From assembly GCA_002699025.1 (NCBI GenBank), contig PABA01000219.1, positions 1-43,396 of the forward strand: DNA of 43,396 bases, given 5' to 3'. The notes beneath the pieces were generated by a model that worked only from the letters and a program-made list of their open reading frames with translations, made no database searches and was not told the DNA's origin. Below, piece by piece: positions 7,655-16,208 of this stretch. The stretch comes from Sandaracinus sp. (GTDB lineage: Bacteria; Myxococcota_A; Polyangia; Polyangiales; Houyiibacteriaceae). The position numbers and the translations under genes are program-made. Every line of letters begins with the position of its first letter. The first letter of the stretch is position 1.

Positions 7655-8430
7655 TCGCTCACCTCCACCATCACCGCCGCGCCGCCGCCGACGTTCGCGT
7701 TCACCTCGACCATCGCCGTCGCCTCCTCGGCGGCCGCGCTCTCGTAGACCTCGACGCCCTCGGCGGTCTCGTCGCCCTCGTCACGACCGCCCATGGCGGT
7801 CGCCTCGCGTCGCCCCTCGCCGCGCGCGGCCAGCCGCGTCATGCGCCGCTGATGCCGCGCCTCTTCGCGCTCCATCAGCGCGCGCACCCGAGTCAGGGCG
7901 GCTTCGTCCTCGGCCTCGGCGGCGAGCCCCTCGACCCGCTTCAGGCGCGCCACCCGGCGCGCATGCTGGCGCAGCTCCGCCCGGATCGGCGGCGCGATCG
8001 CCCGCGGGCGCTCGGTTCCGGTCCGCTCGCGCAGTCGGCGCCAGGCCTCCTCGCGGCGCGTGCGGCGCCGCGCCTCCCGCGTCTCGCGCCGGGCCTCCCG
8101 GCCGGCCGCGCGGGCCTCCATCGTCGCCTCCCGGGCTTCGCCGCGGGCCTCGCGCGCCTCGCGCGCCTCCTCCCGGAGCTCCCGGGCCGCCTCGCGACGC
8201 TCGGCGCCCATGGTGCCCCGCAGCTCTCGACGGGCCTCGCGGGCCTCCATCGTCTCCGCGCGGGCCTCCATGCGCGCTCCGCGCGCCTCACGGCCCTCCA
8301 TCTGCGCCGCCATGCGCGCCTGCCGCGCCTGCATGCGGGCCGCCATGCCCATCTGCGCCTCGGCGCCCCCCGGGCCGGCGAAGAGCGCGCAGCTCAGCGC
8401 GCCGATCGCCACTCTCGATCCGACGTTCAT
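7651..8430 (-). CDS. exported Arg/Glu/Ala-rich long-helix protein
   Basis: This 259-residue protein has a Sec signal (MNVGSRVAIGALSCALFAGP then GGAEA). Residues 30-200 are almost only R, E, A and M, in repeats such as EARREAREAR and MEAREA. This is the composition of a single charged alpha-helix or a coiled coil; it has no cysteine and very few aromatics. The tail becomes Val/Ala/Glu-rich (EVNANVGGGAAVMVEVSE). The start is set by GGAGG 6 nt before ATG 8430; an upstream in-frame ATG would only add an untypical leader. It resembles DUF4175/'DUF3106-like' Arg-rich periplasmic proteins only in composition. It is coupled to the acidic lipoprotein downstream. Confidence 0.75.
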   Translation of the reverse strand: MNVGSRVAIGALSCALFAGPGGAEAQMGMAARMQARQARMAAQMEGREARGARMEARAETMEAREARRELRGTMGAERREAARELREEAREAREARGEAREATMEARAAGREARRETREARRRTRREEAWRRLRERTGTERPRAIAPPIRAELRQHARRVARLKRVEGLAAEAEDEAALTRVRALMEREEARHQRRMTRLAARGEGRREATAMGGRDEGDETAEGVEVYESAAAEEATAMVEVNANVGGGAAVMVEVSE

Positions 8431-8535
8431 CTCGATCCTCCGTTCCCCCACGGTTCGGTTCGGCTCGCGAGCTTACACCGACTCCGAGCCCGGGCGGGGA
8501 AGCCAACGCCCGCTCGCGGCCGTATGCTGCGAGTC

Positions 8536-11508
8536 ATGAGCCCCTTCCGCGCGACCACCCTCCTCGTCGCCCTCGCGTCCCTCTTCGTCGTCGGCGCCTC
8601 CTGCGGCGAGAACCGCCCCACCACGCCGGGCGGCGGCGAGAGCAGCGAGACCGGCGAGACCGGGGAGACCGGGGAGACCGGGGAGACCGGGGAGGCGACC
8701 GCCGGGCAGCCCGGGAGCGACACCGCCAGCGCCGACGCCGTGCCCCTGCCTGCGCTCCCCGAGGCCAGCGCGCCGGCGCCGGAGGAGCGGACGCCGCCCC
8801 GGATCGCGAGCCTGGACGACGCCGAGGGCGCGCTCCGGAGCGGCTTCTACGAGACGGTGGAGGAGGCCCTGCCGCGCCTCGGGGACACGCCCCGGGCGAA
8901 GCTGCTGAAGGCGCGCCTCCTCTTCGAGACCGGCCGCTACGCCGAGGCGGCGCGCCAGGCCAACGGCATCCAGGGGGACCGGCGCGTCGCGGCGCAGACG
9001 CTCCGCGGCGAAGCGCTCATGGCCACGGGCCAGCTCGACGAGGCCGAGCGCGTGCTCGACGCGCTGAAGGACGAGGCCTCGGCGCATCGCGCGCGCCTCA
9101 TGCTCGCGCGCCTCCACGCCCGTCGCGGGCGCATGGCCGAGGCCGAGCCGATGTTCATGCGGCTGATCGGCGCCTACAACGACGAGAGCATCCCGCGCGG
9201 GGACGCCGAGGGGCTCGCCTACGTGGCCATGGCCGCCTGGGGGCTCGGCTCGGCGCACGACGCGAACGACGCCTTCCGCGAGTCGGCCCAGGCCGACGGA
9301 GAGCGCGTCGAGACGCAGCTCGAGTGGGCGCGCCTCTTCCTCGCGAAGTACGACACGGGCCACGCCGAGGAGAGCGTCCGCGACGCGCTCCGGGTGAACC
9401 CCGAGCACCCGGTGGCCCACGCGCTCATGGCGCGCATCAAGATCGAGCAGAGCTTCGACTTCGCCGCCGCCGAGGAGCACGTCGACCGCGCCCTCGCCGT
9501 GAACCCGAACCTGGTCATGGCCCACGTCACGCGCGCCGGCATGGCGCTCCGCGACCTCGACATCGAGGGGGCCGACGCGCACCTCGATCGGGCGCTCGCC
9601 ATCGACGCGCACGACCTCGAGGCCCTGAGCGTGCGCGCCGCCGTGCGCTACCTCGCCGACGACGAGGAGGGCTTCGAGGCGGCCAAGCGGGAGGTACTCC
9701 GGCGCCACCGCACCTACAGCGAGCTCTACACGATCCTCGGCGAGTTCGCGGAGTGGGAGCATCGCTACCCGGACATCGTGGAGATGGCGCGCGAGGCGGT
9801 GACGCTGAACCCGGAGGACTACCGGGCCCACGCCATGCTCGGGCTGAACCTCCTGCGCATGGGCGACGAGGAGGCGGCCCTGCCGGCGCTCCAGTCGGCC
9901 TGGCGTCGCGACCGCTTCAACGTGCGCGTCTACAACACGCTGAACCTCTACGAGGAGGTCATCCCGCAGCACTACGAGGTCTTCGAGGCGGCGCCCTTCA
10001 CCTTCCGCATGCACGAGGAGGAGCGACCCATCCTCGAGCGCTACGTGCCGCGCACGCTGCAGACGGCCTACCGCGACATGGTGCGGCGCTACGGCTTCAC
10101 GCCGGAGGGCCCGCTCCGCATCGAGATGTTCGCGAGCACGCAGCACTTCAGCGTGCGCACGACGGGCCTGCCGAACCTCGGCGTGCAGGGCGTCTGCTTC
10201 GGCAAGGTCGTGACGGCCATCTCGCCGGAGGGTGGGCCCTTCAACTGGGGGCAGATCACCTGGCACGAGCTCGCCCACGTCTTCCACATCCAGCTCTCGC
10301 AGAACCGGGTGCCGCGCTGGTTCACGGAGGGGCTCGCCGAGTACGAGACGCTGATCACGCCGAACGAGTGGCGCCGGGAGATGGACCACCACCTCTGGGA
10401 GGCGCTCCAGGACGATCGGCTGCCGCCGCTGCGCCTGATGAACCGGGCCTTCACGCACGCGCGCTCGGCCATGGACATGATGGTCGCCTATTACGCGAGC
10501 ACGCGGATCGTGAAGTACATCGCCGACGAGTTCGGCTTCGAGAAGGTCGTGCGCATGCTCCGCGAGTGGGGCGCCGGGCGGCCGACCGTGGAGGTCGTGC
10601 AGCGGAGCCTCGGCATCAGCGTCGACCAGCTCGACGAGCGCTTCCGGGCGCACGCGCGGCGGCGCCTGAGCGGCCGGGGCGAGGACTTCAGCGTGGACTT
10701 CGCGGCCTTCCGCGAGCTCGAGCCGCTCCAGCAGGCGGCGCAGGCGGCGCCCCAGGACGCGGCGAAGCAGGCCTCGCTGGCGGCCGGGCTGCTCGTGAAC
10801 GGCGACCCGCAGGGGGCGCAGCAGGCGGCCGAGCGGGCCGTCGCGATCGAGGCCGGGCAGCCGGTGGCGCGCTACATCCTCGCGCGGCTCGCGCTCATGC
10901 AGCAGGACGGGCAGGGCGCGCAGGCGCACCTCGAGGCGCTCGTGAGCGGCGGGCACGACGGCTACGAGCTCCGCCTCCTGATGGCGCGGGCGGCGCTCGG
11001 GCAGGGCGACCAGGCGGCGGCGCGGACGGCGCTGGAGGCCGCGACGCAGCGGGACGGCGACCGGCCCGAGGCATGGCAGGGGCTCGCGGAGATCGCCGAG
11101 CAGGCGAACGACGCGGATCTCAGGCTGCGGGCGCTCGGGGCGCTGGCGCGCATCGACGAGCACGGGCGGGCCGTTCACGCGGAGTACCTCGACCTGCTCG
11201 TGCGGCGGGAGGCCTGGGACGACGCCGTGCGGGCCGGGGAGCTGGCGGTCTTCGCGGCGCCGGCGAACCCGGAGGTGCACGCGCACCTCGCGCGGGCGTA
11301 CCTGGCGAAGGGGCGGCATCGCGAGGCGCTCTACGAGGCGGACTCGGCGCTGATCGTGCAGCACCCGCAGCCGGGCTACGTGCACCTGCTGCGGGCGCGG
11401 GCCTTCCAGGGGCTCGGGCAGCGGCGGGAGGCGCGCGAGGCGGCGGAGGCGGCGCGGCAGGCGGATCCGGAGCTGGCGGAGCAGGCGGCGGAGATCACGG
11501 GGGGGTGA
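8536..11508 (+). CDS. TPR-repeat lipoprotein with gluzincin (peptidase MA-like) domain
   Basis: This 990-residue protein starts MSPFRATTLLVALASLFVV and has a lipobox ending at Cys23. A linker of GET repeats (residues 40-56) follows. Residues about 95-480 are TPR-type helical hairpins (for example LMLARLHARRGRMAEAEPMF, HPVAHALMARIKIEQ). The middle domain has WHELAHVFH with H577, E578, H581 and then WFTEGLAEYE with E598, the HExxH-x(16)-E zinc site of the M1/'peptidase MA' superfamily, with all ligands intact. The C-terminal 300 residues are again TPR-like. It is probably a periplasm-facing metalloprotease that recruits substrates by TPRs. ATG 8524 (four residues longer) is an alternative start; 8536 gives the better signal peptide. 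It has no obvious operon partner. Confidence 0.85.
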   Translation: MSPFRATTLLVALASLFVVGASCGENRPTTPGGGESSETGETGETGETGETGEATAGQPGSDTASADAVPLPALPEASAPAPEERTPPRIASLDDAEGALRSGFYETVEEALPRLGDTPRAKLLKARLLFETGRYAEAARQANGIQGDRRVAAQTLRGEALMATGQLDEAERVLDALKDEASAHRARLMLARLHARRGRMAEAEPMFMRLIGAYNDESIPRGDAEGLAYVAMAAWGLGSAHDANDAFRESAQADGERVETQLEWARLFLAKYDTGHAEESVRDALRVNPEHPVAHALMARIKIEQSFDFAAAEEHVDRALAVNPNLVMAHVTRAGMALRDLDIEGADAHLDRALAIDAHDLEALSVRAAVRYLADDEEGFEAAKREVLRRHRTYSELYTILGEFAEWEHRYPDIVEMAREAVTLNPEDYRAHAMLGLNLLRMGDEEAALPALQSAWRRDRFNVRVYNTLNLYEEVIPQHYEVFEAAPFTFRMHEEERPILERYVPRTLQTAYRDMVRRYGFTPEGPLRIEMFASTQHFSVRTTGLPNLGVQGVCFGKVVTAISPEGGPFNWGQITWHELAHVFHIQLSQNRVPRWFTEGLAEYETLITPNEWRREMDHHLWEALQDDRLPPLRLMNRAFTHARSAMDMMVAYYASTRIVKYIADEFGFEKVVRMLREWGAGRPTVEVVQRSLGISVDQLDERFRAHARRRLSGRGEDFSVDFAAFRELEPLQQAAQAAPQDAAKQASLAAGLLVNGDPQGAQQAAERAVAIEAGQPVARYILARLALMQQDGQGAQAHLEALVSGGHDGYELRLLMARAALGQGDQAAARTALEAATQRDGDRPEAWQGLAEIAEQANDADLRLRALGALARIDEHGRAVHAEYLDLLVRREAWDDAVRAGELAVFAAPANPEVHAHLARAYLAKGRHREALYEADSALIVQHPQPGYVHLLRARAFQGLGQRREAREAAEAARQADPELAEQAAEITGG

Positions 11509-11560
11509 CGCGGGGAGCCCGAGCGGGGAGCGGGAGCCCGAGCCCGTGCGGCGAGAGCGG

Positions 11561-11586
11561 CGCCTGACCCCTGCGCCTGACCCCTG
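11561..11586. repeat. 13-bp direct duplication in intergenic region
   Basis: CGCCTGACCCCTG occurs twice head to tail, about 28 bp before the start of the next gene. The surrounding 105-bp gap also has GAGCCCGAGCGGGGAGCGGG-like purine repeats and no clear promoter. Confidence 0.8.
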
Positions 11587-11613
11587 CGCGCGGTTCGCAC
11601 TAAGCTACGCGCC

Positions 11614-13065
11614 ATGCGGCGCACCCTCCTCGCGGCGACCTTCTCGCTTCTCGCCTGCGCGGGCTCCGGGTCGGCCACGCTCACCGTGGCGCTCGAGACG
11701 GACCTCCAGCCCTTCGTCGACTTCGACGAGGTCGACGTCCAGTGGATCCGCGGCGACGCCATCGTCGCCATGGAGCGGGTCGAGGTCGGCCCCGGCGACG
11801 ACGTCTCCCGCGGCTTCGACCTCGCGACCTTCGCCACGGGCAACGGGCGCGCGGAGATCGCCGTGCGCCTCTATGGGAGCGCAGGCGAGGTCGGCCGGCG
11901 CCGCGCCTTCGTGGACGTGCGCGGCGACACGCGCGCCGTGATCCTCGTCAGCGCCGAATGCGGTCTCGGGGAGGCCTGCCCAGGTGAAGGCGACTCCTTC
12001 GACGCCACCGAGTGCATCGCCGGCGCCTGCTTCCCGCCGACCTGCCTCGGTCGCGACTGCCTCGGCGGCGGCGGGAGCTGCGATGTCGACGCGGACTGCG
12101 ATCCGCGCGACGGCTGCTCGAGCGGGCGCTGCAGTCGCGGCCGCTGCGTGGTCACGCCGGACGACGGCGCCTGCGCGGCGGGCCAGCGCTGCGTCGTCGG
12201 CGTCGGCTGCACGAGCGGGGGGGGCTGCGACGACCCGGGCCCCGAGGTCTGCAACGGCGTCGACGACGACTGCGACGCCTCCACGCCGGACGGCGCCGAA
12301 GACCCGATGCTCGGCGAGAGCTGCGATGGCGACGACGCCGACCTCTGCACGCGCGGCAGCTTCGTGTGCGTCGGCGGCGCCCTCGTCTGCGAGGAGACCG
12401 GCCCGGAGGCGACGGAGACCTGCGACGGCACGGACGAGGACTGCGACGGGCTGATCGACGAGACGGGCGACGAGGCCTGGTACCCGGACGAGGACGGCGA
12501 CGGCTACGGCGACGAGGCGCGGGTCGAGCTGACCTGCGAGCGGCCGGGCCCCGAGTACGTCTCGCGCGGGGGCGACTGCGCGGACCGAGACGAGAACGTC
12601 TTCCCCGACTCGCCCGAGGGCTGCAACGCCGCCGACGACGACTGCGACGGCGCGATCGACGAGGGCGGCTGCGTCGGCTGCGAGAGCCATACGACGGCCG
12701 ACGCGGTCTTCCTGGTCTGCCGCACGAGCCGCCGCTGGACGGACGCCGTCGGGCTCTGCGAGGGGGGCGGCTACGAGCTGGCGCGCATCGACTCGGCCGC
12801 GCGCCAGGCCGAGCTCGAGGCGGCCTTCGCGGCGACCGGCATCAGCGGGAGCTTCTGGATCGGCTACAACGACCGGTCCACGGAGGGCATCTTCCGCTGG
12901 GCCGACGGCAGCGCGAGCGGGTACGACAACTGGGCCTCGGGGGAGCCGGACGATGGCGGCACCTTCGGCACGGAGAACTGCGCGCTGGTGTCTTCGAGCG
13001 ACGGGCTCTGGCGCGACGAGGGCTGCGGCAGCGAAGAGCGCTACGTCTGCACCGTGGAGCGCTGA
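11614..13065 (+). CDS. lipoprotein with MopE-type metal-binding repeats and C-terminal C-type lectin domain
   Basis: This 483-residue protein has a lipoprotein signal (MRRTLLAATFSLLAC, Cys15). Residues 20-115 form a beta-rich domain. A Cys-rich region contains at least three copies of the Put_metal_bind/MopE motif: EVCNGVDDDCD, ETCDGTDEDCDGLIDE and EGCNAADDDCDGAIDEGGC. A Ca-loop-like DEDGDGYGD lies between two of them. The last 125 residues are a C-type lectin-like domain: FWIGYNDRSTEGIFRWADGS, then W-x-GEPDD, ENCA, LWRDEGC and YVCTVE, with the paired cysteines in place. EPD and WRD stand where EPN and WND would be in classic Ca/sugar binders. It is likely a surface adhesin or glycan-binding protein. 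Confidence 0.85.
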   Translation: MRRTLLAATFSLLACAGSGSATLTVALETDLQPFVDFDEVDVQWIRGDAIVAMERVEVGPGDDVSRGFDLATFATGNGRAEIAVRLYGSAGEVGRRRAFVDVRGDTRAVILVSAECGLGEACPGEGDSFDATECIAGACFPPTCLGRDCLGGGGSCDVDADCDPRDGCSSGRCSRGRCVVTPDDGACAAGQRCVVGVGCTSGGGCDDPGPEVCNGVDDDCDASTPDGAEDPMLGESCDGDDADLCTRGSFVCVGGALVCEETGPEATETCDGTDEDCDGLIDETGDEAWYPDEDGDGYGDEARVELTCERPGPEYVSRGGDCADRDENVFPDSPEGCNAADDDCDGAIDEGGCVGCESHTTADAVFLVCRTSRRWTDAVGLCEGGGYELARIDSAARQAELEAAFAATGISGSFWIGYNDRSTEGIFRWADGSASGYDNWASGEPDDGGTFGTENCALVSSSDGLWRDEGCGSEERYVCTVER

Positions 13066-13117
13066 GCGAGACCGACCACGCCGACCGTCCTCTCCGCCCG
13101 GCGACTTCGCCCGGTGG

Positions 13118-13417
13118 CATCGCCCGTCCACATCGCCGGGCGGCATCGCGCGGCGGCATCGCCCGTCCACATGGCCCGTCCACATCGCCGGGTGGCATCG
13201 CGTGGCGGCATCGCCGGGTGGCATCGCCGGGTGGCATCGCCGGGTGGCATCGCCGGGTGGCATCGCGCGGCGGCATCGCCGGTCCACATGGCCCGTCCAC
13301 ATCGCCGGGTGGCATCGCGTGGCGGCATCGCCGGGTGGCATCGCGCGGCGGCATCGCCCGTCCACATCGCCGGGTGGCATCGCCCGGCGGCATCGCGCGC
13401 ACATCGCCCGGCGGCAC
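13118..13417. repeat. 13-bp satellite array, about 23 units
   Basis: CAT(C/G)G recurs every 13 bp from 13118 to 13391 without a single phase slip, then one 11-bp step, then one more unit at 13402. The main unit types are CATCGCCGGGTGG, CATCGCGCGGCGG, CATCGCCCGTCCA, CATGGCCCGTCCA and CATCGCGTGGCGG. A block of six units (13144-13221) is repeated almost exactly at 13261-13338, which shows a higher-order duplication with a 117-bp offset. The 419-bp gap between the lectin lipoprotein and the histidine kinase holds nothing else I can see. The frames are open on both strands only because the array has few stops; 13 bp is not a multiple of 3, so it is not a protein repeat. Confidence 0.95.
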
Positions 13418-13484
13418 GCTCTCTCCGCGCGTCGCGGGCCGTTTCCGTGCTTCGCCTCGCGGGACGCGATACTCCTGATCGCCG

Positions 13485-15455
13485 GTGCGTCCTCGCTTCA
13501 GCATCCCGACCCGCATCTTCCTGGCCTTCGCGCTGACCCTGGTCGCGTTCGGCGCCATCGCGCTGACCTCCGTCATCCAGCACGAGCGGACCAGCCGCCA
13601 GCTCCGCCTCCTCCACGACGGCTACCTCCCCCTCGCGCTCCGCCTCGGCGAGGCCCGCTCGCACCAGAACGTCTACCGCCGCCACGTCGAACGCCTCCTC
13701 GAGAGCCCGACCGAGCTCCGTTGGTTCAACGCCGCCCGCCAGCTCCGCCCCTCGACCATGCGGCGCCTCCGCCACTTCGTGGACCGGGCCGAGGAGCTCG
13801 CCACGAAGGCCGGCGATCGCTCCACGCTCCCGCCGATCCGCGACGCCCTCGACGAGGTCGCCGGCGCCTACGAGAGCACGGCGCCCCGCTACGAGGCCCT
13901 CGTCGACACGCTCGAGGCCGGCGACCCGGCCCGGGCGGCCGCCCTCCACGAGGAGCTCCAGGCGAGCGAGCTCGAGATCGAACGCCAGTACCGCGAGGCC
14001 TACAACCACATCGTCGATCGCATCGACTCCCTCGCCGCCGCTGCGAGCACGCGCGAGCGCCGCGCCGCGCTCCTCCTGGGCGTCTTCGCCATCCTCGCGC
14101 TCCTCCTCGGCCTCGGCGCCACGCTCTGGTCGCAGCGCATGCTCAAGCCCCTGCCCACGCTCCAGCGCCGCGTCGCCGCCGTCGCCGAGGGAGACCTGGC
14201 CGCCCAGCCCCTCACGGTGAAGGGCGACGACGAGCTCGCCCGCCTCGCCCAGGACTTCGAGCAGATGGTCGAGGCCCTCGCCGCCCGCGACGCCCGCCTG
14301 CGCGACCTTCGCCGCATGCAGGCGCAGATCGTCGCCGGCCTCCGCGCCGCCGTGGTCGTCGTCGACGCCGACGACGTCGTGCGCACGGTGAACCCGGCCG
14401 CCGCCGAGGTGCTCGGCCTGGACGAGGACTCCATCGGCCACGGGCTCGGCGCGCTCGGCCTCCGCGGCGCCCTCCCGGAGCTCGGCGAGGCCCTCGACGC
14501 CGTCCGCGAGGACGCCCGGGCGCGCACCCTCGAGGCCGAGCCCTGGCGCCGCCCCGGCGAGGAGGGCGAGCGCCGCGTCGACTTCCTCGTCACCCCCTTC
14601 GGCTCCGAGCCGGGGGCGCTCCTCCTGGTCGCCGACGACGTCACGGAGGCCGTCCGCACCAAGGCCCGGCTCATCCAGACCGAGCGCCTCGCCGCCATCG
14701 GCCGCATGGCCGCGCACGTGACCCACGAGGTGCGGAACCCGCTCTCGAGCATCGGCCTGAACGTCGAGATGCTCGGCGACGAGATCCCGGCCGGGGAGAG
14801 CGAGGCCCGGGCGCTCCTCGCGGCGATCCAGAAGGAGATCGACCGGCTCACGGGCATCACGGAGGAGTACCTCCGGCTGGCGCGCCTGCCCCAGCCGCGC
14901 CTGGAGGCCGACGACCTCGGTGACCTCGCGCGCACCGTCGCCGACTTCGTCCGCCCGGAGATGCGCGCGGCGGGCGTCGAGCTCGAGGTCGAGATCGACG
15001 AGGCGCTCCCGCTCGTGGCCTTCGACGAGGCGCAGCTCCGCCAGTCGCTCCTGAACCTCTTGCGGAACGCGCGCGAAGCCGTGGAGGGGGCCGAGCGCGA
15101 CGGCGTGGCGCTCCGCGTGCTGGCCGAGGACGGGGGCGTCAGCCTGCGCGTCGAGGACGAGGGCCCGGGCATCCCCGCGGCCATGCGCCACCGGGTCTTC
15201 GACCTCTTCTTCACGACCAAGGAGCGCGGCAGCGGCCTCGGCCTGCCCCTGACCCAGCAGATCGTCGCGGCCCACGGCGGGCGCATCCGCTGCACGCCCC
15301 GCGAGGGGGGCCCGGGGACGGTCTTCGCGCTCTGGTTCCCGGCCGCCGACGCCTTCGACGAGGCTCCGGCGCGCGAGGAGGAGCCCGCCCGGCGCGGCGA
15401 CGGGCCCCCCGCGGAGCTTGCGCCCGCCCCGGCCGATGGCATGACGGGGACATGA
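13485..15455 (+). CDS. membrane sensor histidine kinase (HAMP-PAS-HisKA-HATPase, NtrB-like)
   Basis: This 656-residue protein has a transmembrane segment near residues 9-30 and a helical periplasmic sensor of about 170 residues. A second transmembrane segment lies near 195-215 (LLLGVFAILALLLGLGATLW). A HAMP domain, a PAS-like domain (LRAAVVVVDADDVVRTVNPAA), the phospho-acceptor H-box AAHVTHEVRNPLSS with H414, the N-box LLNLLRNAREAVE (N528), G1 DEGPGIP, F-box LFFTTK and G2 GSGLGLPL follow. It autophosphorylates on His and passes phosphate to a response regulator. No regulator gene is visible in the window. The start is GTG 13485. Its stop overlaps the rph start by 4 bp (ATGA), so it is the first gene of an operon with rph and rdgB. 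Confidence 0.93.
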   Translation: MRPRFSIPTRIFLAFALTLVAFGAIALTSVIQHERTSRQLRLLHDGYLPLALRLGEARSHQNVYRRHVERLLESPTELRWFNAARQLRPSTMRRLRHFVDRAEELATKAGDRSTLPPIRDALDEVAGAYESTAPRYEALVDTLEAGDPARAAALHEELQASELEIERQYREAYNHIVDRIDSLAAAASTRERRAALLLGVFAILALLLGLGATLWSQRMLKPLPTLQRRVAAVAEGDLAAQPLTVKGDDELARLAQDFEQMVEALAARDARLRDLRRMQAQIVAGLRAAVVVVDADDVVRTVNPAAAEVLGLDEDSIGHGLGALGLRGALPELGEALDAVREDARARTLEAEPWRRPGEEGERRVDFLVTPFGSEPGALLLVADDVTEAVRTKARLIQTERLAAIGRMAAHVTHEVRNPLSSIGLNVEMLGDEIPAGESEARALLAAIQKEIDRLTGITEEYLRLARLPQPRLEADDLGDLARTVADFVRPEMRAAGVELEVEIDEALPLVAFDEAQLRQSLLNLLRNAREAVEGAERDGVALRVLAEDGGVSLRVEDEGPGIPAAMRHRVFDLFFTTKERGSGLGLPLTQQIVAAHGGRIRCTPREGGPGTVFALWFPAADAFDEAPAREEEPARRGDGPPAELAPAPADGMTGT

Positions 15456-16201
15456 CCCGAGAGGACGGCCGCGGCTACGACGCCCTGAGACCCGTCACCG
15501 TCGAGACGGCGGTGCAGCGCAACCCGGAGGGCTCCGTGCTCTACCGCTGCGGGGGGACGACCGTGCTCGTCTCCGCCTCGGTCGAGGAGAGCGCGCCGCC
15601 CTGGCTGAAGGAGGGGCACGGCTGGCTCACGGCCGAGTACGCGATGCATCCCCGCGCCAACGATCGGCGCCAGCGCCGCGAGGGCATGAAGGGGCGCGTC
15701 TCCGGGCGCACGGCCGAGATCCAGCGGCTCATCGGTCGCGCCCTCCGCGCCGCCGTGCACCTCGACCGGCTGGGCTCGCGGCAGATCGTCGTCGACTGCG
15801 ACGTGCTCGACGCGGACGGCGGCACGCGCACGGCCTCGGTCACGGGCGGCTTCATCGCGACGGCCATGGCGCTCCACGTGCTCCGCCAGCGCGGGCTGGT
15901 GCCGCGCGGCATCCTCCGCGAGCCGGTCGCGGCCATCAGCGTGGGCCTGGTGAACGACAAGCCCATGCTCGACCTCTGCTACGTCGAGGACCGGGACGCG
16001 TCCGTCGACCTCAACGTCGTCGGCACCACCGGCGGCGCCTTCGTGGAGGTCCAGGGGACGGCCGAGGGCGCGCCCGTGCCGCGGCCCCAGCTCGACGCCA
16101 TGCTCGACCTGGCCCTCGGTGCCATGCCGCGCCTCGTGGACGTGCAGAAGGAGGCGCTCGTGGAGGCGGGCGTCGACCTCGGCGCGCTCCTCGGGAAGTG
16201 A
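15452..16201 (+). CDS. rph: ribonuclease PH
   Basis: This 249-residue protein fits RNase PH throughout: R-x-Y-D-x-LRPV near the start, GTTVLVSASVEE, WLTAEYAMHPRA, the RxxR-rich loop R-Q-x-R-E-G, GRTAEIQRLIGRALRAAVHL, VDCDVLDADGGTRTASVTGG and DKPMLDLCYVED. It trims nucleotides from the 3' end of tRNA precursors and structured RNAs using phosphate, as a hexamer in the cytoplasm. It is of usual family length. Start ATG 15452 lies inside the last codons of the histidine kinase (ATGA overlap), and rdgB follows 7 bp downstream; the rph-rdgB pairing is common in bacteria. Confidence 0.97.
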   Translation: MTREDGRGYDALRPVTVETAVQRNPEGSVLYRCGGTTVLVSASVEESAPPWLKEGHGWLTAEYAMHPRANDRRQRREGMKGRVSGRTAEIQRLIGRALRAAVHLDRLGSRQIVVDCDVLDADGGTRTASVTGGFIATAMALHVLRQRGLVPRGILREPVAAISVGLVNDKPMLDLCYVEDRDASVDLNVVGTTGGAFVEVQGTAEGAPVPRPQLDAMLDLALGAMPRLVDVQKEALVEAGVDLGALLGK

Positions 16202-16208
16202 GCGCCGG

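Noticed and set aside
8473-11385. 970-residue minus-strand open frame and similar long antisense frames (for example 4197-6917 plus, 25080-26306 minus)
   Set aside because: They lie opposite well-supported genes, have no recognisable domains, and come from the strong third-position GC bias of this DNA.
13118-13417. CRISPR array
   Set aside because: The units are 13 bp without spacers, unit sequence changes gradually, and there are no cas genes in the window.
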